Shown one piece after another: positions 17,366-24,860 of a stretch of DNA of 64,000 nucleotides. The position numbers and the translations under genes were made by a program. The DNA is from Betaproteobacteria bacterium (lineage in GTDB: Bacteria > Pseudomonadota > Gammaproteobacteria > Burkholderiales > Thiobacillaceae), in NCBI GenBank assembly GCA_016234655.1, contig JACRAU010000020.1, forward strand, positions 1 through 64,000, in the 5' to 3' direction. Within the stretch, counting starts at the first letter, position 1. Each line of letters opens with the position of its first letter. A model generated the notes under the pieces. It was not told the DNA's origin and did no database searches. It was given only the letters and a program-made list of their open reading frames with translations.

Positions 17366-18370
17366 CTACACCCCGATGGCGGTGCGTGCCCGCAACTGGC
17401 CGCAACCGCCATCGACATCCTGGCCGGCCGAGCGGCGCAGCTTGGTCAGCACGCCGCGCCGATGCAGCGAGCGGGCCAATTCGGCGGCGCGCTCCCAGCT
17501 CGGGCGTCGGTAGCCGAGACCGCTGACGCTGTTGTATGGGATCAGGTTCATCACCGCATATTTGCCGGCCAGCAGTTTGGCGATGCCATCCATCTCCGCC
17601 TCGCCGTCGTTGATGCCTGCGAGCAAGGTCCATTGGTATTGGATCGGGTAGTCGGTCGCGCGCGCGTAGCGCTCGCCCAGCTCGACCAATTCGGCGGGGG
17701 CCATGCGCGGTGCCTTGGGCAGCAGCCTGGCGCGCAGTTCGGGGTCGGTGCTATGCAGCGAGAGGGCGAGCGCCGGCTTGACCGGGCCTTCCGGCAGGCG
17801 CTCGAACACGCGCCGGTCGCCGACGGTGGAGAAGACCAGGTTCTTGTGGCCGATGCCGCCGGCCGTGCCGAGTAGATGAATCGCCTCGATCACGTTGTCC
17901 AGGTTGTGCGCCGGTTCGCCCATACCCATGAACACCACCTTGTCCACGTTGCGGCGGCCGCGCGCAAGCGCGACCTGGGCGACGATCTCGGTGCTGCCCA
18001 ATTGGCGCAGCAGGCCGTCCTGCCCGGTCATGCAGAACACACAGCCCACCGTGCAGCCGACCTGGGTAGACACGCACAGGCCGCCGCGCGGCAGCAGCAC
18101 ACTCTCCACGGTCTGGCCATCGCTCAATTCGATCAGCAGGCGTTCCGAACCGTCCTCGCCGGGGTGTTCGGAATGCAGACGCGCGAGCGCTTGCAACTCC
18201 GCCGCGATGCCGGGCAAGGCCTCGCGTACCGGCAACGGCAGGAAGTCCTCCGCCTTCTGGTGGCGCGTATCGATCGAGCGCACCCGGCTCCAGGCGCGCA
18301 GCACCCGCTCTTCGTGGCAGGGCTTGGCACCCAATTCACGCAAGCGTTGTCGGATTTGTTCTATGCGCAT
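17366..18370 (-). CDS. RlmN-like radical SAM RNA methyltransferase (short paralog)
   Basis: The 334-aa protein is related to RlmN/Cfr, which methylate adenosine C2 or C8 in RNA. The radical SAM CxxxCxxC appears as VGCTVGCVFCMTG near residue 110. The preceding LCVSTQVGC matches the RlmN-type approach. The late DVDGGCGQL carries the conserved methyl-carrying Cys. FMGMGEPAHNLDNV and ALSLHSTDPELR are family motifs. It is shorter than canonical RlmN (about 380 aa) and its context (after rplS) is not the usual rlmN locus, so a paralog is likely. The target RNA is uncertain. Confidence 0.85.
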   Translation of the reverse strand: MRIEQIRQRLRELGAKPCHEERVLRAWSRVRSIDTRHQKAEDFLPLPVREALPGIAAELQALARLHSEHPGEDGSERLLIELSDGQTVESVLLPRGGLCVSTQVGCTVGCVFCMTGQDGLLRQLGSTEIVAQVALARGRRNVDKVVFMGMGEPAHNLDNVIEAIHLLGTAGGIGHKNLVFSTVGDRRVFERLPEGPVKPALALSLHSTDPELRARLLPKAPRMAPAELVELGERYARATDYPIQYQWTLLAGINDGEAEMDGIAKLLAGKYAVMNLIPYNSVSGLGYRRPSWERAAELARSLHRRGVLTKLRRSAGQDVDGGCGQLRARTAIGV

Positions 18371-18393
18371 GGTCGATGGCGGTCAGGTCAAAC

Positions 18394-18424
18394 AAAAAGG
18401 GCCACCGTTCGAGTGGCCCTTTTC
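18394..18424 (-). terminator. Terminator after rplS
   Basis: AAAAGGGCCAC (18395-18405) pairs with GTGGCCCTTTT (18413-18423) around a 7-base loop, and on the minus strand the T-rich side follows the stem. It separates the rpsP-rimM-trmD-rplS operon from the RlmN-like gene. Confidence 0.8.
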
Positions 18425-18443
18425 TCCGGTATTGCCGAGGCGC

Positions 18444-18812
18444 TTAGTCCTTCTTGGCGTAGGACAGCTTTTCCTTGATGCGTGCGGACTTGCCGGAGCG
18501 CTCGCGCAGGTAGTACAGCTTGGCGCGACGCACGTCGCCACGTCGCTTCACCTCGACGGCGGCGACCAGCGGGGAGTAGGTCTGGAAGGTACGCTCGACG
18601 CCCTCGCCGGCCGAGATCTTGCGCACGGTGAAAGCGGAATTCAGGCCGCGGTTGCGCTTGGCGATGACCACGCCCTCATAGGCCTGCAGACGCTCGCGGG
18701 TGCCTTCCTTCACCTTCACTTGGACCACGACGGTATCGCCGGGAGCGAAGGCGGGCAGGGTCTTGCCCAGGCGGGCGATCTCTTCCTGTTCCAGTTGTTC
18801 GATCAGGTTCAT
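18444..18812 (-). CDS. rplS: 50S ribosomal protein L19
   Basis: The 122-aa bL19 sits at the 30S-50S interface. It begins [37 protein letters not shown] and contains [27 protein letters not shown], both highly typical. Slightly long C-terminal Lys-rich end. It is the last gene of the rpsP-rimM-trmD-rplS operon, 62 bases after trmD, and is followed by a hairpin terminator. Confidence 0.98.
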   Translation of the reverse strand: MNLIEQLEQEEIARLGKTLPAFAPGDTVVVQVKVKEGTRERLQAYEGVVIAKRNRGLNSAFTVRKISAGEGVERTFQTYSPLVAAVEVKRRGDVRRAKLYYLRERSGKSARIKEKLSYAKKD

Positions 18813-18874
18813 TGCAAACTTCCTTTCACGTTGTTGGCGTCAGAGGTCTCGCAAGACATTCACACCGTTTCTCA

Positions 18875-19651
18875 TCAGGTCGGACTATCCGTGCCTGCTG
18901 TCTGCGCCCGACGAAACTCGTCGAGCAAATCCTGTTCTTCCCGGCTCAGGCTACGCGCTTGCAGTAGTTCCGGCCGGCGTTGCCAAGTGCGGCCCAGCGC
19001 CTGCTTCAGGCGCCAGCGTCGAATCTCGGCGTGGTTGCCGCCCAGCAGCACCGGCGGCACCTTCAGCCCTTGGTAGTCCTCGGGCCGGGTGTAGTGCGGG
19101 CAATCGAGCAGGCCGTCGGCGAAGGAATCCTCCTTGGCCGAGTCGGCGTCGCCCAACGCGCCGGGCAGGTGCCGGATCACGCTATCGAGCAGCACCATCG
19201 CCGGCAGTTCGCCGCCGGAGAGGACGTAGTCGCCGATCGACACTTCCTCGATGGCGTGGCGCCGAAACACCCGCTCGTCGATGCCTTCGTAGCGTCCGGC
19301 CAGCAGCACCAGGCCCGGCTCGGCCGCCAGTTCCAACACTAACGCATGGTCTAGCCGCCGCCCCTGGGGCGAGAGATACACCATGCGCGGCTGGGTCACA
19401 CCCTTTGCCCGCAGCGCCGTCTTGGCCGCGGTCAGGGCCAAGTCCAAAGGCTCGGCCAGCATCACCATGCCGGGGCCGCCGCCGAAGGGCCGGTCGTCCA
19501 CCGTGCGGTAGGCGTCCTGGGTGAACTCGCGCGGGTCCCATAGCTTCAACTGGCACAGGCCGTTGCGGAAGGCCCGGCCGCTGACGCCGAACTCGCTCAG
19601 CGCCGCGAACATTTCGGGGAACAGCGTGACGACGTGGTAATGCGGTCGCAC
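18875..19651 (-). CDS. trmD: tRNA (guanine-N1)-methyltransferase TrmD
   Basis: TrmD methylates G37 in tRNAs using SAM, preventing +1 frameshifts. The 258-aa product shows [22 protein letters not shown] at the N-terminus and [14 protein letters not shown]. The trefoil-knot segment is [15 protein letters not shown]...[19 protein letters not shown]. Length is normal. The start is GTG at 19651, two bases away from the rimM stop, which implies translational coupling. Confidence 0.97.
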   Translation of the reverse strand: MRPHYHVVTLFPEMFAALSEFGVSGRAFRNGLCQLKLWDPREFTQDAYRTVDDRPFGGGPGMVMLAEPLDLALTAAKTALRAKGVTQPRMVYLSPQGRRLDHALVLELAAEPGLVLLAGRYEGIDERVFRRHAIEEVSIGDYVLSGGELPAMVLLDSVIRHLPGALGDADSAKEDSFADGLLDCPHYTRPEDYQGLKVPPVLLGGNHAEIRRWRLKQALGRTWQRRPELLQARSLSREEQDLLDEFRRAQTAGTDSPT

Positions 19652-19652
19652 G

Positions 19653-20168
19653 TCAGTAATCCACGCCCCAATCGACCCGGATGCAGCCGGCCGACATATC
19701 CACTTCGACCACGATGGGCTCGGTGAAGGGGATCAACCGTTCCCGTTCGCCGCTGACCTTGAGCACGTCGTGGGCACCCGTTTCCAGAATGCCGGCGACC
19801 TTGCCCAGGTTCACGCCTTGCTGGTTGATCACATCGAGGCCGATGAGATCGTCCCAGTAATACTCGTCTTCCTCGGCCTCGGGCAGTTCGTCCCGGCTCA
19901 CCGCAATCTCCAGGCCCTGCAGGGCCTCGGCCTGGGTGCGGTCGTCGACGCCTTCAAGCTGGGCGACGATGCTGTTGCTGTGCACCTTCGCCTCGACGAC
20001 GCGGTACGCTTGCCAGCCGGTCTTCTTGCCCAGCCGCCAGACGGGATAGTCCAGCAGGCTGTCGAGATATTCGGTGAAGGGCTGGACCTTGATCCAGCCG
20101 CGTATTGCGTAGGGGGCGGCGACCCGCCCCATTACGACCAGGTCTTCAGGCGGCTTTGGCCTGTCCAC
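19653..20168 (-). CDS. rimM: Ribosome maturation factor RimM
   Basis: RimM assists 30S head maturation and binds S19. The 171-aa frame has the RimM barrel ([21 protein letters not shown]) and the PRC-type C-terminal barrel ([36 protein letters not shown]). The GTG start at 20168 overlaps the rpsP end by 23 bases. An ATG 12 codons in (20132) sits immediately before the conserved [11 protein letters not shown] and cannot be excluded. Confidence 0.95.
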   Translation of the reverse strand: MDRPKPPEDLVVMGRVAAPYAIRGWIKVQPFTEYLDSLLDYPVWRLGKKTGWQAYRVVEAKVHSNSIVAQLEGVDDRTQAEALQGLEIAVSRDELPEAEEDEYYWDDLIGLDVINQQGVNLGKVAGILETGAHDVLKVSGERERLIPFTEPIVVEVDMSAGCIRVDWGVDY

Positions 20169-20397
20169 TGCGCACCAGACGGGCCACGGTGTCGGAAACC
20201 TGGGCGCCGTTGCCCTGCCAGTAAGCCAGACGCTCGCCGTTTACGCGCAGCGCTTCTTCCTTGCCGGAGGCGACTGGGTTGTAGAAACCGATGCGCTCGA
20301 TGAAGCGGCCGTCACGGCGGCAGCGGGAATCGGCCACCACGATGTTGTAGAAGGGACGCCCCTTGGCGCCGCCGCGAGAAAGACGGATCACGACCAT
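20146..20397 (-). CDS. rpsP: 30S ribosomal protein S16
   Basis: The 83-aa bS16 begins [34 protein letters not shown], the invariant family start, and includes [10 protein letters not shown]. The ORF track adds 15 upstream codons with no conservation. It is the first gene of the rpsP-rimM-trmD-rplS operon. Upstream lies a 102-bp inverted-repeat element and then ffh. Confidence 0.98.
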   Translation of the reverse strand: MVVIRLSRGGAKGRPFYNIVVADSRCRRDGRFIERIGFYNPVASGKEEALRVNGERLAYWQGNGAQVSDTVARLVRSGQAKAA

Positions 20398-20527
20398 GAT
20401 TGTGTTCCTAACCTTTGTAAACACCGCCCAAGCGGGCGGCAAACGGAAACGGGAAAACCGCGAATTCTACGCGAAAGCCTGGGGTGTGGGCAAGCCGATG
20501 TTTTGTAGGCGGTTTTGGGTGGTTTTT

Positions 20528-20629
20528 CGTCATTCCCGCGAAGGCGGGAATCCAGTCGAAAACTTTATAAACCATTGAAAACAATGGATTACCGCCCTTG
20601 TGCCCTTTAGGGTATTTGCGGGAATGACG
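20528..20629. repeat. 102-bp element with 12-bp perfect terminal inverted repeats
   Basis: CGTCATTCCCGC (20528-20539) and GCGGGAATGACG (20618-20629) are exact inverted copies. Inside is a second hairpin, CCATTG-AAAA-CAATGG (20572-20587), and a short GCGAAGGCGGGAAT palindromic half. The termini match the dispersed CGTCATTCCCGCG-type repeats seen in many proteobacteria. It occupies the gap between the ffh stop and rpsP. It could be a small non-autonomous element or a paired-REP structure. No transposase gene is nearby. Confidence 0.7.
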
Positions 20630-20638
20630 GTAGGGGGC

Positions 20639-21991
20639 TCAGCGCGGCATGCCCGGCAGCATGCCCTTCATGCCCCGCATCATCTTGGCCATGCCGCCCT
20701 TGGCGAAGGTCTTCATCATCTTTTGCATCTGCTCGAACTGGGTGAGCAGGCGGTTGACGTCCTGCACCTGCACCCCGGCGCCGGCGGCGATGCGGCGCTT
20801 GCGCGAGGCCTTGATGAGCTCGGGCTGCCGGCGCTCCTTCGGGGTCATGGAATTGATGATGCCCTCGATCCGGCGCATCTGCTTCTCGCCTTGGGCGAGG
20901 TCGCCGGCCTTGAGCTGGCCCATGCCCGGCAGCTTGTCGACCAGGCCGCCCAGGCCGCCCATCTTCTGCATCTGCTGGATTTGGCTCTTGAAGTCGTCGA
21001 GGTCGAAGCCCTTGCCGGTCTTTAACTTCTGCGCGACCTTCAGCGCCTCGGCCTGGTCGACGCCTTTCTGCGCCTCCTCGATCAGCGAGAGCACATCGCC
21101 CATGCCGAGGATGCGCGAGGCCATGCGCTCGGGATGGAAGACCTCGATGCCGGACAGCTTTTCGCCGACGCCGACGAACTTGATCGGCTTGCCGGTGATC
21201 TGGCGCACCGACAGCGCGGCACCGCCGCGGGCGTCGCCGTCGAGCTTGGTCAGGATGATGCCGGTCAGCGGCAGGGCGTCGCCGAAGGCCTTGGCGGTAT
21301 TGACCGCGTCCTGGCCCTGCATGGCGTCGACCACGAACAGGGTCTCGACCGGATTCAGCGCGGCATGCAGTTCGCGAATCTCCTGCATCATCGCCTCGTC
21401 CACGTGCAGGCGGCCGGCGGTGTCGACGATCAGCACGTCGAAGAAATGGCGGCGGGCATAGTCGAGCGCGGCCAGGGCGATATCGAGCGGCTTCTGAGCG
21501 GGCGTGGAGGGGAAGAACTCGGCCTCGGCCTGGGCGGCCACGGTCTTCAGCTGTTCGATGGCGGCGGGGCGGTAGACGTCGCAACTGACTAGGAGCACCT
21601 TCTTCTTGCCTTGGGCGCGGATCATGCGCACCAGCTTGCCGCTGCTGGTGGTCTTGCCGGCGCCCTGCAGGCCGGCCATCAGGTAGACCACCGGCGGCTG
21701 GGCGGAGAAGGACAGCGGCGCCGCCTGCTCGCCCATCAGCGCGGTGAGTTCCTTCTGCACGATGCCGATCAGCATCTGGCCCGGGGTCAGGCTATGCAGC
21801 ACGTCCTGGCCCAGCGCCGCATCCTTCACCTTGGCGATGAAGTCGCGCACCACGGGCAGGGCGACGTCGGCCTCGAGCAGTGCCACGCGCACCTCGCGCA
21901 GGGCGTCCTGGATATTGGCTTCGGTCAGCCGGCCCTGGCCGCGCAGATTCTTGACGACGGTGCCGAGGCGTTGGGAGAGGTTATCGAACAT
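20639..21991 (-). CDS. ffh: Signal recognition particle protein Ffh
   Basis: Ffh with 4.5S RNA targets nascent membrane proteins to FtsY. The 450-aa product has the N domain (MFDNLSQRLGTVVKNLRG) and the GTPase G domain with P loop GLQGAGKTTSSGKL, DVYRPAA, DTAGRLHVD and TKLDGDARGG. The Met-rich M domain ends MMRGMKGMLPGMPR. The conserved MFDNL start at 21991 is used, because the track's 25 extra codons run into the divergent promoter region. It is divergent from the CcsA-like gene by 61 bases. Confidence 0.98.
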   Translation of the reverse strand: MFDNLSQRLGTVVKNLRGQGRLTEANIQDALREVRVALLEADVALPVVRDFIAKVKDAALGQDVLHSLTPGQMLIGIVQKELTALMGEQAAPLSFSAQPPVVYLMAGLQGAGKTTSSGKLVRMIRAQGKKKVLLVSCDVYRPAAIEQLKTVAAQAEAEFFPSTPAQKPLDIALAALDYARRHFFDVLIVDTAGRLHVDEAMMQEIRELHAALNPVETLFVVDAMQGQDAVNTAKAFGDALPLTGIILTKLDGDARGGAALSVRQITGKPIKFVGVGEKLSGIEVFHPERMASRILGMGDVLSLIEEAQKGVDQAEALKVAQKLKTGKGFDLDDFKSQIQQMQKMGGLGGLVDKLPGMGQLKAGDLAQGEKQMRRIEGIINSMTPKERRQPELIKASRKRRIAAGAGVQVQDVNRLLTQFEQMQKMMKTFAKGGMAKMMRGMKGMLPGMPR

Positions 21992-22052
21992 GATTCCGGG
22001 AGATGGTGATGCGGTAAACTGGCGAAGTCTAACAAATTTCGCTGATGCCCCC

Positions 22053-22856
22053 ATGCCGGATGCCATGCTTTACCTGCTCGATGCCGTTGCCTATCTGGCC
22101 TTGGCCGCTTGGCTCTGGCCCGGCCGTCAGGCCGAGCGGAACCTGATCTTGGCCCGCCTGCTGCCGCTGGCGCCGCTGGCCCTGCACCTGGCCTTGCTGC
22201 AGCAGGATGTCCTTGCTGCCGGTGGGGTGAGTCTGGGCCTGGCCAGCTCGCTCTCCGCCATCGCGGCGTTGACGGTGCTGATCTACAGCTTGGCTTGCTG
22301 GCTCTACCCCATTTCGGGGCTCAAGGGCTTCGTCCTGGCCTTTGCCGGCATCGCCGTGTTGCTGCATGCGGTGCTGCCGGGCGCGCACATGATCCCCCAC
22401 AGCGAACAGCCGCTGTTTCGCCTGCACCTATTGATGGCGATGACCGCCTATAGCCTGTACACCATCGCCGCCCTGCACGCGGTGTTGATCGCGCTGGCCG
22501 ACCGCCACTTGCACAAGCCGGTGCCGCCGGCCCTGGTGGCGGGCCTGCCGCCCTTGTTGACCCTGGAAAAGCTGCTGTTCCGCTTGGTCGAGGCGGGCTT
22601 CGTGCTGCTGACCCTGACCCTGCTCAGCGGCGTGATGTTTTCGGAAGAGATATTCGGCAAGCCCTTGAGCTTCAGCCACAAGACGGTGTTCGGCGTGGTG
22701 TCCTGGCTGATCTTCGCCGCCCTGCTCTGGGGCCGGCGCCGCCATGGTTGGCGCGGGCGCACGGCCATCACCTGGACCCTGGCCGGCTTCGTTTGTTTGT
22801 TGCTGGCCTATGTCGGCGTGCAGTTCGTCTTGGAAGTGATCCTGCACCGGCCCTAG
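22053..22856 (+). CDS. CcsA/YpjD-like cytochrome c assembly family membrane protein
   Basis: The 267-aa integral membrane protein has about eight hydrophobic segments (YLLDAVAYLALAAWLW, LILARLLPLAPLALHLALL, GFVLAFAGIAVLLHAVL and others). It belongs to the CcsA/HemX group, whose members handle haem or haem-dependent assembly. Conserved features include HLLMAMTAYSLYTIAALHAVLIALADRHL and the late SHKTVFGVVSWLIFAALLWGRR. As in other proteobacteria it is divergent from ffh. Its exact function is not established. The start at 22053 is chosen, and an ATG four codons later is equally possible. Confidence 0.85.
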   Translation: MPDAMLYLLDAVAYLALAAWLWPGRQAERNLILARLLPLAPLALHLALLQQDVLAAGGVSLGLASSLSAIAALTVLIYSLACWLYPISGLKGFVLAFAGIAVLLHAVLPGAHMIPHSEQPLFRLHLLMAMTAYSLYTIAALHAVLIALADRHLHKPVPPALVAGLPPLLTLEKLLFRLVEAGFVLLTLTLLSGVMFSEEIFGKPLSFSHKTVFGVVSWLIFAALLWGRRRHGWRGRTAITWTLAGFVCLLLAYVGVQFVLEVILHRP

Positions 22857-22865
22857 GTGCTACAT

Positions 22866-22912
22866 CGTAGGGTGCCCCCGCTAGGCGAGGATAAACGCCT
22901 GCGCACCCTACG
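22866..22912. terminator. Nested inverted repeat between convergent genes
   Basis: CGTAGGGTGC (22866-22875) and GCACCCTACG (22903-22912) form an outer stem with an inner AGGCG/CGCCT hairpin. It sits between the converging CcsA-like gene and ispH and overlaps the ispH stop. It could serve as a bidirectional terminator, although no clear T run follows on either strand. CGTAGGGTGC also resembles a dispersed repeat end. Confidence 0.4.
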
Positions 22913-23834
22913 CCAGCCCTTTGGGCAGGGGGAAGTTCACCTTTTCCTCGACGCCCGCCAGCGCTTGCACGTTGCCGATGCCCAAGGCGTTCAAACGGGC
23001 GATCACGCCCTGCACCAGCACCTCCGGCGCCGAGGCGCCGGCGGTGATGCCGACCTTGTGCTTGCCGGCGAACCAGGCCGGATCGAGCTGCTCGGCGTTG
23101 TCCACCATATAGGCCGAGATGCCGGCATTGGCCGCGACCTCGCGCAGGCGGTTGGAGTTGGAACTGTTGGGCGAGCCGACCACGATGACCACATTGCACT
23201 GCCGGGCCAAGGTCTTCACCGCATCCTGCCGATTCTGCGTGGCATAGCAGATGTCGTCCTTCTTCGGGCCGACGATGCCGGGAAACCGGGCCTTGAGCGC
23301 ATCGACCACGCGGGCCGCGTCATCCACCGATAGCGTGGTCTGGGTGACATAGGCCAGTTTGTCGGGGTCGGCCACTGTCAGGCCGGCAACGTCGTCCGGC
23401 GTCTCCACCAAATACATGCCGCCGGCGCTCTGGCCCATGGTGCCTTCCACCTCGGGGTGGCCCTTGTGGCCGATCATGATGATCTCGTAACCCTGGTCGC
23501 GCAGCTTCTTCACCTCGACATGAACCTTGGTCACCAGCGGGCAGGTGGCGTCGAACACATTGAGGCCGCGCCGGGCCGCCTCGTCGCGCACCGACAGCGG
23601 CACGCCGTGGGCGCTGAAGATCAGGGTGGCGCCGTCGGGTACCTCGGCCAGGTTCTCGATGAACACCGCGCCCTTGGCCCGCAAGTTTTCCACCACGAAG
23701 CGGTTGTGCACGACCTCGTGCCGGACATAGACCGGCGCGCCGAATTTTTCCAGCGCGCGTTCGACGATGGTGATCGCGCGATCGACCCCGGCACAAAAAC
23801 CGCGCGGGTTGGCGAGGAAGACTTCAGTCGACAT
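22908..23834 (-). CDS. ispH: 4-hydroxy-3-methylbut-2-enyl diphosphate reductase
   Basis: IspH performs the last MEP-pathway step, reducing HMBPP to IPP and DMAPP with a 4Fe-4S cluster. The 308-aa protein contains [13 protein letters not shown] (first cluster Cys), [11 protein letters not shown] (second) and [14 protein letters not shown] (beside the third-Cys region). [12 protein letters not shown] and [15 protein letters not shown] are further family motifs. The ATG at 23834 gives the conserved N-terminus. It is next to fkpB, lspA and ileS, a standard proteobacterial order. Confidence 0.97.
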   Translation of the reverse strand: MSTEVFLANPRGFCAGVDRAITIVERALEKFGAPVYVRHEVVHNRFVVENLRAKGAVFIENLAEVPDGATLIFSAHGVPLSVRDEAARRGLNVFDATCPLVTKVHVEVKKLRDQGYEIIMIGHKGHPEVEGTMGQSAGGMYLVETPDDVAGLTVADPDKLAYVTQTTLSVDDAARVVDALKARFPGIVGPKKDDICYATQNRQDAVKTLARQCNVVIVVGSPNSSNSNRLREVAANAGISAYMVDNAEQLDPAWFAGKHKVGITAGASAPEVLVQGVIARLNALGIGNVQALAGVEEKVNFPLPKGLA

Positions 23835-24285
23835 TCGAATCTCTCTTGGCAATATCCAGTATCTCCACCTCGAACTCGACCGGCAGGCCGGCCAGCGGGT
23901 GGTTGAAATCGAGCCGCACGCGGTCGGCGTCGAGTTCCAGGATGCGGCCTTGCATGATCTCGCCGCTGGGTACCTCGAACTCGACCATGTGGTCGACCGC
24001 CAGTTCCATGTCGGCCGGGAAGTCGCTACGCGGCAGGGTCTGCACCAGTTCCTCGTGGCGCTCGCCGAAGGCCTGCCACGGCTCCAGTTGAAACAGCCGA
24101 TGCTCGCCGGCCTTGAGCCCGGTCAGGCACAGCTCCAAGCGCGGGTCGATGTCGCCCTGGCCGAGGGTGAAGGTCTCCGGCCCGGCTTCGAAGGTGTTGG
24201 CGACCTCCTGCTCCAGGCAGCGGATGCGGTAGTGCAGGGTGACCCGGTCGTTCAGGCGCAGGCCGTCGCGCGTGACGGTGTTCAT
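23824..24285 (-). CDS. fkpB: FKBP-type peptidyl-prolyl isomerase (FkpB/SlpA-like)
   Basis: The 153-aa SlyD/FkpB-like protein has the FKBP core with an inserted flap: [41 protein letters not shown], then [20 protein letters not shown]. The terminal NHPLAG-L-F motif is characteristic. It acts as a cytoplasmic prolyl isomerase or chaperone. Its ATG overlaps the lspA stop (ATGA) and its end overlaps the ispH start by 11 bases. The track ORF extends upstream into lspA without support. Confidence 0.93.
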   Translation of the reverse strand: MNTVTRDGLRLNDRVTLHYRIRCLEQEVANTFEAGPETFTLGQGDIDPRLELCLTGLKAGEHRLFQLEPWQAFGERHEELVQTLPRSDFPADMELAVDHMVEFEVPSGEIMQGRILELDADRVRLDFNHPLAGLPVEFEVEILDIAKRDSNVD

Positions 24286-24860
24286 GACGGCTTGCGCAGC
24301 GAATCCGCGATCAGCAGCACGGCGCCGACGGTGATGCCGGAGTCTGCGACGTTGAAGGCCGGCCAATGCCAAGTGCCCAGATAAAAGTCGAGGAAGTCGA
24401 CGACATGGCCGTAGGCGATGCGGTCGATCACGTTGCCCAGGGCGCCGCCCAGGATCAAGGCAAGCGAGAAACAGAACAGCGGTCGACCCTGGGTCTTGCG
24501 CAGCAAGTGGAAGATGATGCCGCTGGCAACGAGTGCGACCGCGACGAAGAATAGGCGCTGCCAGCCCGGCTGGTCGGCCAGCAGGCTGAAGGCGGCGCCG
24601 GTGTTGTGCGCCCGCATCAGGTTGAAGAAATCGGTGAGCGGAATGGCCTCGTGCAAGGTCAGGCTGTCGATCACCAGCAGCTTGGTGAGCTGGTCGAGTG
24701 CGATGATGAGGGCGGAGAGCCACAGCCATTTGAGGCCATTTTTCCCCTCTCCCGCCGGGAGAGGGGTTAGGGGTGAGGGGTGGGTGGCTCGGTCGAGGGC
24801 TATTCCCTCACCCCTACCCCGCTCCCGGGGGGAGAGGGGTGGTTGATTAGGCGTGCTCAC
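24282..24860 (-). CDS. lspA: Lipoprotein signal peptidase, N-terminus extended by a repeat
   Basis: LspA cleaves prolipoprotein signal peptides in the inner membrane. The protein has four hydrophobic segments and the catalytic Asp motifs [18 protein letters not shown] and FNVADSGI. A family LspA would begin close to [21 protein letters not shown]. In this frame no ATG, GTG or TTG occurs between the GTG at 24860 and that point. The product (192 aa, usual about 160) therefore carries an extra stretch, [10 protein letters not shown]...[12 protein letters not shown], encoded by a palindromic repeat (24744-24839). The start overlaps the ileS end. A further ATG lies at 24878. Confidence 0.9.
   Translation of the reverse strand: MSTPNQPPLSPRERGRGEGIALDRATHPSPLTPLPAGEGKNGLKWLWLSALIIALDQLTKLLVIDSLTLHEAIPLTDFFNLMRAHNTGAAFSLLADQPGWQRLFFVAVALVASGIIFHLLRKTQGRPLFCFSLALILGGALGNVIDRIAYGHVVDFLDFYLGTWHWPAFNVADSGITVGAVLLIADSLRKPS
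24744..24839. repeat. Palindromic repeat element inside the 5' end of lspA
   Basis: The halves CCCCTCTCCCGCCGGGAGAG...GGTGAGGG and CCCTCACCCCTACC...GGAGAGGGG are inverted copies around a 25-base centre, giving an imperfect palindrome of about 96 bp. Each half also has its own smaller hairpin (CTCTCCCGCCGGGAGAG). The translated signature [10 protein letters not shown] is a familiar translation product of a dispersed proteobacterial intergenic repeat. Here it reads open in the lspA frame. Confidence 0.75.
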
